Assembly: GCA_937899245.1 (NCBI GenBank)
Contig: CALDKB010000035.1
Coordinates: forward strand, 10,390-74,389
Source: an uncultured Bacteroidales bacterium
Lineage (GTDB): Bacteria > Bacteroidota > Bacteroidia > Bacteroidales > ML635J-15
DNA: 64,000 bases
Direction of reading: 5' to 3'
A program made the translations under genes and the position numbers. This document shows positions 35,466-44,430 of the stretch, piece after piece. The notes under the pieces are model-generated. The model saw only the letters and a list, made by a program, of their open reading frames with translations. It was not told the DNA's origin and made no database searches. The first letter of the stretch is position 1. Each line of letters begins with the position of its first letter.

Positions 35466-36335
35466 CTACCCTTTCTTCTTTTCAATCGGCAACACACCGG
35501 CCATCTCACCAATTACATTCACCAAATCGGAATCGGAAGGCACAACGATCTTAGCGTTCTCCTTGAGGGAATTTTCAAGTGCCTCAATCTTTCTAAGCAA
35601 TTGAGCATTGCCAATAAAATACTTTTCTGCAGCTTCGTTTACAAGACGAATTGCTTCAGCTTCACCTTCGGCATTAAGAATCTTTGCCTGACGAACACCT
35701 TCGGCCTCCTTAATCTTTGCACGCTTAACACCGTCAGCTTCGGTTTCGGCAGCTGTTGCATAATCGACAGCGGCAATCTTCTCGTTTTCGGCCTTTACGA
35801 CCTTGTTCATGGTTGCCTGTACATCTTGTGGAGGATCAATCTGCTTAAGCTCTGCACGAACAATAGAAATGCCCCAGTCCTCGGTTTCGTCGGAAAGAAT
35901 CTGGTGCAACTCGTTATTAATGCGACCACGTTCACTATTTGCCGACTTCAAGGTCATGGTACCAATAATGTTACGCAAAGTCGTACGGGCTAAGTTTACA
36001 ATCTGCACTTGGTAGTTGTAGACATTGTAAAGCGAATTTTTCACACTCATCTCATCCTCGCGAACCCGGAAATAAATCTGTGCATCGACAGTTGCGTTAA
36101 GATTATCGTTGGTAATAATTTCCTGAGGATCTGCATCTACCATTTGCTCTGTTACATTCACACGATAAATCCTATCAATGAAAGGGATTATCCAATGCAA
36201 GCCAGGTCCAGCAAAATGATGGTACTTACCAAGACGTTCAACAAGCGCCCTGTGTGTAGGACGAACAACCTTGAAACCTGCAAAGAAAAGAATTAGCACT
36301 ACGGCTACAATTAGCACAATTGAAATAACACTCAT
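35466..36335 (-). CDS. SPFH/band 7 (stomatin-like) membrane protein
   Basis: 289 residues. One N-terminal transmembrane helix (about 3-22), then the SPFH domain with ALVERLGKYHHFAGPGLHWIIPFIDRIYRV, VDADPQEIITNDN, ARTTLRNIIGTMTL and the stomatin-specific GISIVRAELKQIDPP (about 155-169), and a helical KIKEAEGVRQAKILNAEGEAEA tail. Stomatin-like proteins form oligomeric microdomain scaffolds that steady other membrane proteins. The usual NfeD partner is not adjacent. Monocistronic between a lipoprotein and aroK. Confidence 0.9.
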   Translation of the reverse strand: MSVISIVLIVAVVLILFFAGFKVVRPTHRALVERLGKYHHFAGPGLHWIIPFIDRIYRVNVTEQMVDADPQEIITNDNLNATVDAQIYFRVREDEMSVKNSLYNVYNYQVQIVNLARTTLRNIIGTMTLKSANSERGRINNELHQILSDETEDWGISIVRAELKQIDPPQDVQATMNKVVKAENEKIAAVDYATAAETEADGVKRAKIKEAEGVRQAKILNAEGEAEAIRLVNEAAEKYFIGNAQLLRKIEALENSLKENAKIVVPSDSDLVNVIGEMAGVLPIEKKKG

Positions 36336-36421
36336 ATTAATTTTTTTAATTGGTTAGTCTTGCAAATATACAAAATTTCTGAAGATATTGCTCTGCAGCA
36401 ACATTTTTTTGCAGGATATAT

Positions 36422-36931
36422 TTAGCGTATCATTTTGGTGATTTTCTCAACAAGAGCATCCTTGTCAAGATTAAGACCTTCGACAGAAATACTAGCCATA
36501 GAATAGAACGGCTCGCGAACAGCCAGTGTGGCTTCTACATATTCGAGCAATTCGGCTTCGGTCTTGTCTGCCGTCAATGGTCGCTTCTTATGCGACATGG
36601 AAATTCGGTTGGCCAACGCCTTGGCAGGCATTTTTATGTACACGCTTAGCCCCAAGCCGTTTATCAGCGTCATATTATCGTTGAAGCAGGGTGTGCCACC
36701 ACCACACGAAAGCACATATCCGTCCTTGTCGGCAAACGATTTCAAAGTTTCGGTTTCCAAACGACGAAAGCATTCCTCATCGAAACTCTGAAAAATCGAC
36801 GAAACCGACATATGGTATCGGTTTTCAATTTCAGCATCGAGGTCAAAAAAAGAAAGATTTAATGATTTTGCGAGCCGTTTCCCGACAACAGACTTGCCGG
36901 CACCCATAAATCCCACAAGGAAGATTCTCAT
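36422..36931 (-). CDS. aroK: Shikimate kinase
   Basis: 169 residues, normal length. Phosphorylates shikimate on the 3-OH in chorismate synthesis. Walker A GFMGAGKSVVGKRLA (residues 7-21), the shikimate-binding DLDAEIE (about 31-37), FRRLE (about 56), GGGTPC (about 77-82; the family pattern is GGG) and KKRPLTADKT in the lid region (about 113-122) are all present. It lies 4 bp downstream of an unknown gene, so the two form a unit. Confidence 0.95.
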   Translation of the reverse strand: MRIFLVGFMGAGKSVVGKRLAKSLNLSFFDLDAEIENRYHMSVSSIFQSFDEECFRRLETETLKSFADKDGYVLSCGGGTPCFNDNMTLINGLGLSVYIKMPAKALANRISMSHKKRPLTADKTEAELLEYVEATLAVREPFYSMASISVEGLNLDKDALVEKITKMIR

Positions 36932-36935
36932 CTAT

Positions 36936-37691
36936 TTAGAAAAGAGGTATTTGCAATTGAGCTTCGGCCATACGGGCAGCCATCTCCTCCTGCTTGCGCA
37001 ATCTCGGCTTGCGAACAATCTGCTGTACGTTGAATCCAAGTTCGTTCATAATCTTCAAACGTTCTTCGAATTCAAGTTCAGCAAACTTATCACATGTAGC
37101 ATTGAACACTTCAAGAATAAGGCTGTCAGTAGTTTCGCGTATATAGTCGATATTTTCGACCTCGGCCTTGTTAAGCGTCTGTCGATAGTTGCGTTCGTTG
37201 TATATATCCTCAAACTTTTCGATCCAAATTTTTACAGAAGAAATGTTTGGGTTTGTGAAAAGGCGTCCGCCATTGGCAATACGGTTGGCGTCGCACTCAA
37301 AAAGATGCTTTGCAACCTCAAGAAGCTCCTCGCCGTTACGTGGGTTCGGAATGACAAACGGATACTGCAATCCATAATAACTGGTAACATCAACCGGCAG
37401 TTCGCCACGTTCGATAGCCATGTGCATCGACATATAATAGTGAACCACGAATGTTTTCGACTTGCTGAACAAATTGTTGTAGTCGTTATTGAATGCTTCC
37501 TCCTGCTGTCTCAGGCATTCCTTGTATGCTCTGAACTTTTCGAATACGGGAAGGTTTTCCTCGACCACATTAGCCTGATATTCAGCAAACAAGCTACCAT
37601 CTTCTACTGGATTGTTACGCAGATATGCGTCAAACGACCTAAGGATTTCAAGTCGTTCAGTATCGGTATGCTTATAAATCAGCTTCTCCAT
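36936..37691 (-). CDS. Conserved-looking cytosolic protein of unknown function
   Basis: 251 residues with no signal peptide or membrane segment and largely helical, acidic sequence. It starts MEKLIYKHTDTERLEILRSF and has VVHYYMSMHMAIERGELP (about 84-101), FVIPNPRNGEELLEVAKHLF (about 110-129) and a lysine/arginine-rich segment near 227. Not recognised. The 4-bp gap to aroK suggests coupling, which makes it a candidate housekeeping gene in this lineage. Confidence 0.65.
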   Translation of the reverse strand: MEKLIYKHTDTERLEILRSFDAYLRNNPVEDGSLFAEYQANVVEENLPVFEKFRAYKECLRQQEEAFNNDYNNLFSKSKTFVVHYYMSMHMAIERGELPVDVTSYYGLQYPFVIPNPRNGEELLEVAKHLFECDANRIANGGRLFTNPNISSVKIWIEKFEDIYNERNYRQTLNKAEVENIDYIRETTDSLILEVFNATCDKFAELEFEERLKIMNELGFNVQQIVRKPRLRKQEEMAARMAEAQLQIPLF

Positions 37692-37892
37692 GTGTACTTC
37701 TTCTCAATAAAAACGTACAAAAATACATTGCTACAAGACACCAAAGACACATAATCTTCAAAAGAAGTTAACAAAAAAATGTTTATTAGATGACAAGCAA
37801 AATAGCGCCACCTGATGGAGTTTGGAAATACAATTAACAGACAATTGATAAGATTTTTTGGCATTGAATTGAAATCAGTAAACGATTTTGAT

Positions 37893-37900
37893 TATTTTTG
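37893..37900 (+). promoter_or_regulatory. -7 promoter box (TATTTTTG) of pyrH-frr
   Basis: TATTTTTG, 23 bp before the pyrH ATG; it rules out the earlier in-frame start at 37888. Confidence 0.5.
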
Positions 37901-37923
37901 TGGCCAAACAAATAAAAAGCGAA

Positions 37924-38631
37924 ATGAGATTCAAAAGAATATTATTAAAGCTTAGCGGAGAATCGCTAGCAGGTGCCACAAAGCAGGGCATCGACGAGAA
38001 GCATCTTATGGAATATGCCAACCAGATAAAAGCAATCCACGACAAGGGCGTACAAGTTGGCATAGTTATCGGAGGCGGCAATATATTCCGCGGCATTTCT
38101 GGCGAAAGCAAGGGCTTCGACAGAGTAAGAGGCGACCAAATGGGAATGCTTGCTACAATCATCAACTCGCTGGCACTACAGAACGGACTTGAGTCTGTTG
38201 GTGTGAAGACTCGTCTTTTCACTTCAATAGGAATCGAATCGATAGGCGACCGCATTTCAAAGCCAAAAGTTGTGGAAGCGCTGGAGAACAACTATGTTTG
38301 CATACTTGCAGGCGGCACAGGCAACCCGTATTTCTCAACCGACAGCGCATCGGCATTGCGTGCGATCGAAATCGAAGCCGACGTTTTCCTGAAGGGCACA
38401 CGCGTAAACGGCGTCTACACTGCCGACCCCGAAAAGGATCCGACAGCTACCAAATTCGACACCATAACATTCGACGAAGTGTACAAGCGCGGACTAAAAA
38501 TCATGGACCTGACGGCTTTTACACTGTGCAAGGAAAACAACATGCCAGTAATTGTGTTCGACATGGACACATACGGCAACTTAGAAAAGGTTATCAATAA
38601 CGAAAACATAGGAACATACATTTCAAAGTAA
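37924..38631 (+). CDS. pyrH: UMP kinase
   Basis: 235 residues from the ATG giving MRFKRILLKLSGE; the frame is open 12 codons further but that overlaps the promoter. Makes UDP from UMP. Family motifs: LKLSGESLAG (residues 8-17), IVIGGGNIFRG (about 49-59), FLKGTRVNGVYTADPEKDP (about 155-173) and IVFDMDTYGN. A bacterial hexameric UMP kinase of standard size. frr begins 1 bp after its stop (TAA-T-ATG), the classic pyrH-frr pairing. Confidence 0.97.
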   Translation: MRFKRILLKLSGESLAGATKQGIDEKHLMEYANQIKAIHDKGVQVGIVIGGGNIFRGISGESKGFDRVRGDQMGMLATIINSLALQNGLESVGVKTRLFTSIGIESIGDRISKPKVVEALENNYVCILAGGTGNPYFSTDSASALRAIEIEADVFLKGTRVNGVYTADPEKDPTATKFDTITFDEVYKRGLKIMDLTAFTLCKENNMPVIVFDMDTYGNLEKVINNENIGTYISK

Positions 38632-38632
38632 T

Positions 38633-39193
38633 ATGGAAGAATTAGATTTATACATCGACGATGCAAAGGACGGAATGAAGTCGGCCCTCGAGCATCTTGA
38701 AAAAGAACTTTCAAAAATAAGAGCAGGCAAAGCAAATCCGGCAATGCTGGAATCGGTTAAGGTTGAATGCTACGGCATGGTATCACCTATCACTCAGGTT
38801 GCCAACCTTTCCGCTCCGGATCCAAAGACAATTTTCATCCAGCCATGGGACAAATCGACAATCCCGGCTATCGAAAAGGCAATACTTGCCGCCAACCTCG
38901 GCTTTAATCCTGCAAACAATGGCGAAGTAATCCGAATTATCGTTCCGCCATTAACAGAAGAACGTAGAAAACAACTTGTAAAGCAGGTTAAGGGACTCGG
39001 CGAAAACGCAAAAGTTGTTATCCGTAATGCTCGCCGCGATGCTATCGAAGAATTCAAGAAACTCAAGAAAGATGGCGTTTCGGAAGACGAAGCAAAGAAC
39101 GCAGAACAAAACGTTCACAAAGCACACGAAGACTATATCAAGAAAGTTGATACAGTCATCGACGCCAAGGAAAAGGAACTTATGACAATCTAA
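38633..39193 (+). CDS. frr: Ribosome recycling factor
   Basis: 186 residues. With EF-G it splits post-termination ribosomes. Motifs: LEKELSKIRAGKANPAMLESV (about 22-42), YGMVSPITQVANLSAPDPKT and the C-terminal helix with KDGVSEDEAKNAEQNVHK (about 144-161). Full length. Cotranscribed with pyrH; a strong terminator follows. Confidence 0.98.
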   Translation: MEELDLYIDDAKDGMKSALEHLEKELSKIRAGKANPAMLESVKVECYGMVSPITQVANLSAPDPKTIFIQPWDKSTIPAIEKAILAANLGFNPANNGEVIRIIVPPLTEERRKQLVKQVKGLGENAKVVIRNARRDAIEEFKKLKKDGVSEDEAKNAEQNVHKAHEDYIKKVDTVIDAKEKELMTI

Positions 39194-39214
39194 AGTTGTC
39201 TTTGTCTCTGACAC

Positions 39215-39260
39215 AAAACATTTTCCCCGCCAACATTATGGCTGAGGAAAATGTTTTTTT
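39215..39260 (+). terminator. Intrinsic terminator of pyrH-frr
   Basis: AAAACATTTTCC pairs with GGAAAATGTTTT around a 19-nt loop, followed by T. Confidence 0.8.
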
Positions 39261-39275
39261 TATCGAATATTTATA

Positions 39276-39283
39276 TAAATTTG
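39276..39283 (+). promoter_or_regulatory. -7 promoter box (TAAATTTG) of the TPR gene
   Basis: TAAATTTG, 29 bp before the ATG of the secreted TPR protein. Confidence 0.45.
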
Positions 39284-39312
39284 CAATTTGATAATTAAAA
39301 ATTTCATTGACC

Positions 39313-40347
39313 ATGAAAATTCGAATTGCACTGACAATATCCCTTGCACTTGCACTAACAAGTGCTTTCGCACAAACACAAAGCGACAAGGACCTTCTGC
39401 AGAACGGCATCTACGCCTTCAACAACGACAACTACAGCAAGGCTATTTCAAACCTCTCAAAGTATGTAGAGACATACAAGGAAAATGCAGTTGCATATAA
39501 TGTTCTCGGAAAGGCATACTCCAGCATCGGCGATTTCGACAATGCCATGATCAACTTTCAATTGGCAATAAAGGTCAACCCTAAATACTACGAGGCAATC
39601 AAGAACCTCGGATATGTGTATTACGACGAAGGCGACTTCGACAAGGCAATCAGTCTTTTCAAGAGTGCAATAAAGATCAATCCGCAATACGACACTGCAT
39701 TCAACGCACTTGGCAACGCATACGACGAACAGAAAAACTACAAGAAGGCAATTTCGTACTATACAAAAGCCACAGCCCTTAGCAAGGAATACGACGGCGC
39801 ATTCAACAATCTCGGTCTTGCATACTCCCACAACGGCAACTACGAAAAAGGCATAGAATGCTGCAAAATGGCAATCGAGATAAACCCACGCAACGACGAA
39901 GCATACAATGCCATAGGCGCCATCTACGAGGAACAGGGCGAATATGTTGATGCAATCGAATGGTTCAAGAAGGCAATAGAGATAAATCCTGAAAATGCTG
40001 ACGCGCACAACAACCTCGGTGTTGCCTACTACTATTCCGACGATGTCAAGGGCGAATCGAAAGCGGTAAGATACTACATGAAGGCACTGGAGCTTAACCC
40101 GAACAACATCGACTCGTTCAACAATCTTGGAGCAGCATATTTCTCGACAAATCCGACAAAGGCTCTCGACTATTACAACAAGGCACTGGAAATAAACCCC
40201 AACCACGTCGAAACCAACTACAACATCGCCAAGCTCTACATGTCGCTGGACAGAGAAGCCGATGCAATAGCTCATTTCCGCCGTGCCGCAAAAGCCGGTC
40301 AAGAACTTAGCCAGAAGGAACTTAAGACGAAAGGTCTCGACTGGTAA
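39313..40347 (+). CDS. Secreted TPR protein
   Basis: 344 residues from the ATG giving MKIRIALTISLALALTSAFAQ (signal peptide; a TTG two codons upstream is also in frame). Eight or nine consecutive TPR motifs fill the mature part (about 25-330), with repeated N-LG-xAYxxxGxxDxAI-xxxxxAIxINP units such as NNLGLAYSHNGNYEKGIECC and NAIGAIYEEQGEYVDAIEWF. A periplasmic protein-protein scaffold is the likely role. It lies 20 bp before ribD, so readthrough is possible. Confidence 0.88.
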   Translation: MKIRIALTISLALALTSAFAQTQSDKDLLQNGIYAFNNDNYSKAISNLSKYVETYKENAVAYNVLGKAYSSIGDFDNAMINFQLAIKVNPKYYEAIKNLGYVYYDEGDFDKAISLFKSAIKINPQYDTAFNALGNAYDEQKNYKKAISYYTKATALSKEYDGAFNNLGLAYSHNGNYEKGIECCKMAIEINPRNDEAYNAIGAIYEEQGEYVDAIEWFKKAIEINPENADAHNNLGVAYYYSDDVKGESKAVRYYMKALELNPNNIDSFNNLGAAYFSTNPTKALDYYNKALEINPNHVETNYNIAKLYMSLDREADAIAHFRRAAKAGQELSQKELKTKGLDW

Positions 40348-40367
40348 AACCAGACAAAATCACCATC

Positions 40368-41414
40368 ATGACAATGGACGAACAGTTCATGAAACGATGC
40401 ATAGAACTTGCAAAATGCGGGTTCGGCACGACATCGCCAAACCCTATGGTCGGGGCTGTAATTGTTTGCGAAGGTAAAATCATCGGCGAAGGCTGGCATC
40501 ATAGATGCGGAGAAGCACATGCCGAAGTCAATGCAGTAAATTCCGTAAGCGACAAGTCGCTGCTAAAGAAATCGACAATATACGTCTCGCTTGAACCTTG
40601 CGCCCACGTTGGTAGAACTCCGGCTTGTGCCGACATGATTATCCGCGAAGGAATACCTAACATAGTAGTCGGAAGTATCGACCCATTTGAGAAAGTGGCA
40701 GGAAAAGGGATCGAAAAATTGAAAAATGCCGGCAGAAACGTAAAAATCGGTGTCCTAAAAGACGAATGCGACTGGCTTAACAGGCGATTTTTTACATTTC
40801 ATACGAAAAAACGCCCATATATAATTCTAAAATGGGCTCAAACAAACGACAAATTTATCGACCGCAAACGCGAGAACTCAAGCCAGAAACCGCTCGCAAT
40901 AACAAACCAGCATTACAATACATTGGTGCACAGATGGAGAACCGAGGAAGACGGAATACTTGTCGGAACAAATACGGTAATGCTTGACAACCCCCAGTTG
41001 ACGGCACGCCTGTGGTCTGGCCGAAACCCTGTGCGAATCTGCTTAGACGAAAATTTGTGCATTGCACCAGAAAGCCGCATTCTTGACGGACAAGCAACAA
41101 CCATAATCATTAACTCACAAAAGGATAGCACAGAGGGCAACCTGCTTTTCTGCAAGGCGGATTTCAACGGAAACATTGTAACACAAATCCTCGACATATT
41201 GTATCAACACGAAATTCAGTCGGTCATTGTCGAAGGTGGAGCACAAACATTAAGATCGTTCATATCGCAAGGCTTATGGGACGAAGCAAGAGTCTTCACA
41301 AGCAACCAGATTATCGGATCGGGGATAATGGCTCCGGAGTTCAACTTTTCTGCCGACGAACACGAAACAAACGGAGACGTTTCTCTCGACACATATTATC
41401 ACTACGAGCATTAG
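40368..41414 (+). CDS. ribD: Bifunctional riboflavin deaminase/reductase
   Basis: 348 residues, normal for RibD. The N-terminal deaminase (about 1-145) has the zinc site HAEVNA (about 48-53) and PCAHVGRTPACADM (about 73-86). The C-terminal reductase (about 150-345) has TNDKFIDR, LVHRWRTEEDGILVGTNTV and a late VEGGAQTLRSFI. It carries out two early steps of riboflavin synthesis. A second ATG two codons on (MDEQFMKRC) is an equal start. The CPBP gene follows after 4 bp. Confidence 0.96.
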   Translation: MTMDEQFMKRCIELAKCGFGTTSPNPMVGAVIVCEGKIIGEGWHHRCGEAHAEVNAVNSVSDKSLLKKSTIYVSLEPCAHVGRTPACADMIIREGIPNIVVGSIDPFEKVAGKGIEKLKNAGRNVKIGVLKDECDWLNRRFFTFHTKKRPYIILKWAQTNDKFIDRKRENSSQKPLAITNQHYNTLVHRWRTEEDGILVGTNTVMLDNPQLTARLWSGRNPVRICLDENLCIAPESRILDGQATTIIINSQKDSTEGNLLFCKADFNGNIVTQILDILYQHEIQSVIVEGGAQTLRSFISQGLWDEARVFTSNQIIGSGIMAPEFNFSADEHETNGDVSLDTYYHYEH

Positions 41415-41418
41415 GACC

Positions 41419-42291
41419 ATGTCAATCTTCAACATAAAACGAAATTTTTCTTCTGCGGAAAAAATTCTAATCATACTTATATGCATTTGTGTTGGCTTTT
41501 GCTGCAGTTCCATGGTTGTCAGTCTACTATACAATGTTTTTAGCGGAACTTCAACCTACAAGCTGCTGCTAATCATATCCTCGCTCCTATCGTTTGGTCT
41601 TGCCGCCATACTTGCAGCATTTGTCCTACGCGACGGTGAAAGGACTTTCGAGCATTTAGGATTCAAGCGACCAAAATGCACGACAAACATTACACTTCAT
41701 TTTGTACTTGTAATAGTCTTCATGCTTGCAATAATACCAGCAATAGAACTAATAACAAGCTGGAATTCAACATATTCATTTCCCGAACCACTCAAATGGC
41801 TCGAAGAATATTTCAGGCAGGCCGACAAGAATTCAATGGAATCAACTATTCGCGCCCTATCCGGCGACGGAATTGGCATTTTATTGCTAAACTTGTTTGC
41901 CATAGCACTGACACCTGCAGTCTGCGAGGAAATGTTCTTCAGAGGAATCATGCAGAAGCATCTTGTCGACATAACCAAAAAGCCAATAGTAGGAATTATA
42001 CTAACCGCTTTTATCTTTTCGGCGATCCACATGCAATTTTCGGGTCTCCTACCACGATTTCTCCTTGGTATGGCTTTAGGATACTTATATTTTAGGTCCG
42101 AATCGCTCTGGACATCTATTGCTGCACATTTCACGAATAACGCAACCATTATACTCATTGCATATTTCAGCGACATAAACATCACCGACACCCCGGAATT
42201 AAGCAGCTTTGCCACTCCGCTATGGATATGCATGATTACAGGCGGACTATTTGTCGCCACTATTACCGGACTGAAAATTTTCAGGAAATAA
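41419..42291 (+). CDS. CPBP-family intramembrane metalloprotease
   Basis: 290 residues with about eight transmembrane helices. The CAAX-protease/bacteriocin-processing motifs are intact: CEEMFFRGIMQKHL (about 174-187, E-E-x-x-x-R), FSAIHMQFSGLLPRF (about 207-221, including the His) and IAAHFTNNAT (about 241-250). These enzymes cleave substrates in the membrane; the substrate is unknown. Probably cotranscribed with ribD. Confidence 0.88.
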   Translation: MSIFNIKRNFSSAEKILIILICICVGFCCSSMVVSLLYNVFSGTSTYKLLLIISSLLSFGLAAILAAFVLRDGERTFEHLGFKRPKCTTNITLHFVLVIVFMLAIIPAIELITSWNSTYSFPEPLKWLEEYFRQADKNSMESTIRALSGDGIGILLLNLFAIALTPAVCEEMFFRGIMQKHLVDITKKPIVGIILTAFIFSAIHMQFSGLLPRFLLGMALGYLYFRSESLWTSIAAHFTNNATIILIAYFSDINITDTPELSSFATPLWICMITGGLFVATITGLKIFRK

Positions 42292-42334
42292 TTTTATTTT
42301 CAAGACATGCCCGCAAAAGGCACACCTTATTTAT

Positions 42335-42342
42335 TATCTTTG
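42335..42342 (+). promoter_or_regulatory. -7 promoter box (TATCTTTG) of the second WYL gene
   Basis: TATCTTTG, 24 bp before the WYL ATG, which favours the shorter reading frame. Confidence 0.5.
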
Positions 42343-42366
42343 TTACGAAGACAAATAACTTACAAG

Positions 42367-43278
42367 ATGGCAATAAACCAAATGAACAAACTAGTATGGA
42401 TAGTTGACACCATACGTAAGTCCAAAAAAATCACCTTCGAGGAACTCAATCGGAAATGGAAGGAAAACGAAGATTTGAGTAATGGAGAAGAACTACTGAA
42501 GCGCACTTTCCATAAATGGAAAGAAAGCATTGCCGACACCTTTGGACTCGACATCGAATGCGACAAACGTGCTCCGTACTATTATTCCATAATCAACGAC
42601 GACGACCTTAAGCAAGGCTGTATCGAAAACTGGATACTAAGCACCTACGCAGTCAGCAACTCAATAATGGAAAGCAAATCAATCAAGGACAGAATCATTT
42701 TGGAGGATGTGCCAAGTGGACGCGAATATCTAGACCCCATCATTGACGCGATGAAGAATAACCGTCTAATTCATATCTCATATTATAATTTTTGGCGCCA
42801 CGACACACTGCAGCATTTTCTTATTCCGCTTTGCGTGAAGCTTTACCGACAACGCTGGTACTTAGTTGGGCGCTCGTGTCATTCTTGTGAAGATAGAGTT
42901 TATGGGCTCGACCGCATCAAAGATTTCCGTTTGTCAAGTCACACATTCGAGTACCCAAATGATTTTGACCCGCAGGAATTTTTCAACGGCTGTTTTGGTG
43001 TAATTTCAAAAAAAGATGTCAAGATTGAGGACGTATTGATAAAGGCTAATGCCTTGCAAGCTAACTACATACGCAGTCTTCCCATGATGCCAAACCAAGA
43101 AGAAATCGAAAAGAATTCCGACTTTAGCATTTTCAAGATACGAGTCCGCCCAACCTACGACTTTGAACAGGAACTGCTATGGAACCGCGACGAAGTGGAA
43201 GTACTAGAACCCAAGTGGTTGCGAAAAGAAATAAGCGAAATTATCAAAAGAATGCAGAAAAAATACAAAACACGTTAA
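42367..43278 (+). CDS. WYL-domain transcriptional regulator (second copy)
   Basis: 303 residues from the ATG giving MAINQMNKLVWIVDTIRKS; a start 20 codons upstream would overlap the promoter box. Winged helix (about 1-85, LLKRTFHKWKESIADTFG), WYL domain (about 120-200, LIHISYYNFW, PLCVKLYRQRWYLVGRS and RVYGLDRIKDF), and a WCX-like end (KIRVRPTYDFEQELLWN). It shares the layout and blocks such as P-SG-(N/R)-Y-L-(S/D)-PI with the IS cargo WYL protein at 13156, but is clearly diverged. An unknown gene follows 1 bp after its stop, then a decayed DnaQ-like gene. Confidence 0.88.
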   Translation: MAINQMNKLVWIVDTIRKSKKITFEELNRKWKENEDLSNGEELLKRTFHKWKESIADTFGLDIECDKRAPYYYSIINDDDLKQGCIENWILSTYAVSNSIMESKSIKDRIILEDVPSGREYLDPIIDAMKNNRLIHISYYNFWRHDTLQHFLIPLCVKLYRQRWYLVGRSCHSCEDRVYGLDRIKDFRLSSHTFEYPNDFDPQEFFNGCFGVISKKDVKIEDVLIKANALQANYIRSLPMMPNQEEIEKNSDFSIFKIRVRPTYDFEQELLWNRDEVEVLEPKWLRKEISEIIKRMQKKYKTR

Positions 43279-43279
43279 C

Positions 43280-43930
43280 ATGAAAGTATATACCCATTAT
43301 TATAATTACAAAGAAGAAGCCTTTAGATGGAGAACATTGTTGCAATTCGGCCAATCATGGGATATAATAGGTTCTGTTATTATGAAAAATCCAGGGACTG
43401 CAGCCCCAAAATGGCAGGTAACAGATATTGAACTCATCAACAACTTATTAAAATTTGAAGATTCTCATGATTATTGGTATGAGTTTTCAGCAGACTCTTC
43501 AATGAATTGTGTAGCCGAATTATTTGCTTTTTACTATGGGAGAAATAACACAGACCAGCTTAGCGGAGTAATTCAACTTTTCAATCTTTTTTATGTTAGA
43601 GAAGGAAACTTATTTAATGCATTGAAAAAAGACAAAGAAACATCAACAACCTTCAAATTTGACACAGAAGAAGATATACTTAATTACGATATAAACCATC
43701 TGGTTATGCCGATTTACTTGGGTTTTGCTGATTTAGCATATCATAGTAAATATCGCTTCCGTGCAGAGCGTTTCTTCAATAAAGCAAAATCGTTGGGGAT
43801 GAATTATTGCCATCCAGAATATACAAAGAATAACTTTATTCATCCACTGTACCTTATGCGATATGGTAAAAATAAGAAAGAATCAATAAGGACCAAAAAT
43901 AACTTTAAGAATAATTCATATAACATATAA
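43280..43930 (+). CDS. Unknown protein downstream of WYL regulator
   Basis: 216 residues, not firmly recognised. The segment QSWDIIGSVIMKNPGTAAPK (about 26-45) resembles the NPSTA-type core of DUF1643 proteins, a family found in accessory loci, but the rest is too different to be sure. A Lys/Asn-rich tail and AT-rich codon choice suggest recent acquisition. It starts 1 bp after the WYL stop, so the regulator and this gene are coupled. Confidence 0.6.
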   Translation: MKVYTHYYNYKEEAFRWRTLLQFGQSWDIIGSVIMKNPGTAAPKWQVTDIELINNLLKFEDSHDYWYEFSADSSMNCVAELFAFYYGRNNTDQLSGVIQLFNLFYVREGNLFNALKKDKETSTTFKFDTEEDILNYDINHLVMPIYLGFADLAYHSKYRFRAERFFNKAKSLGMNYCHPEYTKNNFIHPLYLMRYGKNKKESIRTKNNFKNNSYNI

Positions 43931-43933
43931 AAA

Positions 43934-44027
43934 ATGAAAGATTTTGCAGCAATAGACTTTGAAACAGTAAATCATTCATGCTCTGGCATATGCCGTTATA
44001 GCTAAAAAATATAAACCTAAAAATTAA
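43934..44027 (+). pseudogene. DnaQ-like 3'-5' exonuclease remnant
   Basis: It opens MKDFAAIDFETVNHS, the ExoI motif (DxE as AIDFET) of DEDDh exonucleases, then stops after 23 codons. In the +1 frame, the next bases give HALAYAVIAKKYK, resembling the HALADAxA-type ExoIII region at the family's C-terminus. The gene therefore looks like an exonuclease with a large internal deletion and frameshift. Such exonucleases often sit beside WYL regulators in Bacteroidota. Confidence 0.6.
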
Positions 44028-44031
44028 AGCC

Positions 44032-44334
44032 ATGATAGAACAGAACAACATGAAACGCAATCGTCACAACGAAGAATTGATGTTTGATGAACTTACATCA
44101 GCCATCGAAACCATTGATTCCGTAGCCGCATTTACCGGCAAGACATTTAAGCAAGTTGCCGACATATATCATACGTTGGCAATCAACCGTTTGACCGAGG
44201 TTTTGATAGACGCCGGCGACGAATGGGACAGGAACAACAATGATATGAGAAAATTCATCAAGGAAGAATTATATCAGCATCGCAACTGGTGCTACGAAAA
44301 CCAGCCATTAAGAATCGAAATAGAGAAAGAATGA
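44032..44334 (+). CDS. Small helical protein of unknown function
   Basis: 100 residues, cytosolic, mostly helical and charged (MIEQNNMKRNRHNEELMFDE, TIDSVAAFTGKTFKQVADIYH, DEWDRNNNDMRKFIKEELYQ). Not recognised. It lies 4 bp after the decayed exonuclease and its stop overlaps a possible further small gene (ATGA), so it belongs to the same decaying WYL neighbourhood. Confidence 0.5.
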   Translation: MIEQNNMKRNRHNEELMFDELTSAIETIDSVAAFTGKTFKQVADIYHTLAINRLTEVLIDAGDEWDRNNNDMRKFIKEELYQHRNWCYENQPLRIEIEKE

Positions 44335-44430
44335 CGAAAAGGATTTGTCGGATTGAAAAAAAGTAAATTTGAGAAATCGTTTCCTTTTGAAATTTTGGTT
44401 AACGGACTTCGTGAAGCTCGGGGAGAGTAA
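44331..44430 (+). pseudogene. Small ORF with poly-A frameshift
   Basis: The ATG overlaps the stop of the 100-residue gene (ATGA) and gives MTKRICRIEKK before a stop. Removing one base from an A7 run near 44356 restores a 32-residue frame that continues KSKFEKSFPFEILVNGLRE. Either a pseudogene or a slippage site; no family recognised. Confidence 0.35.

Noticed and set aside
39457..40302. 281-codon open frame on the minus strand
   Set aside because: Antisense to the TPR gene; repeats in its translation mirror the TPR repeats on the other strand.
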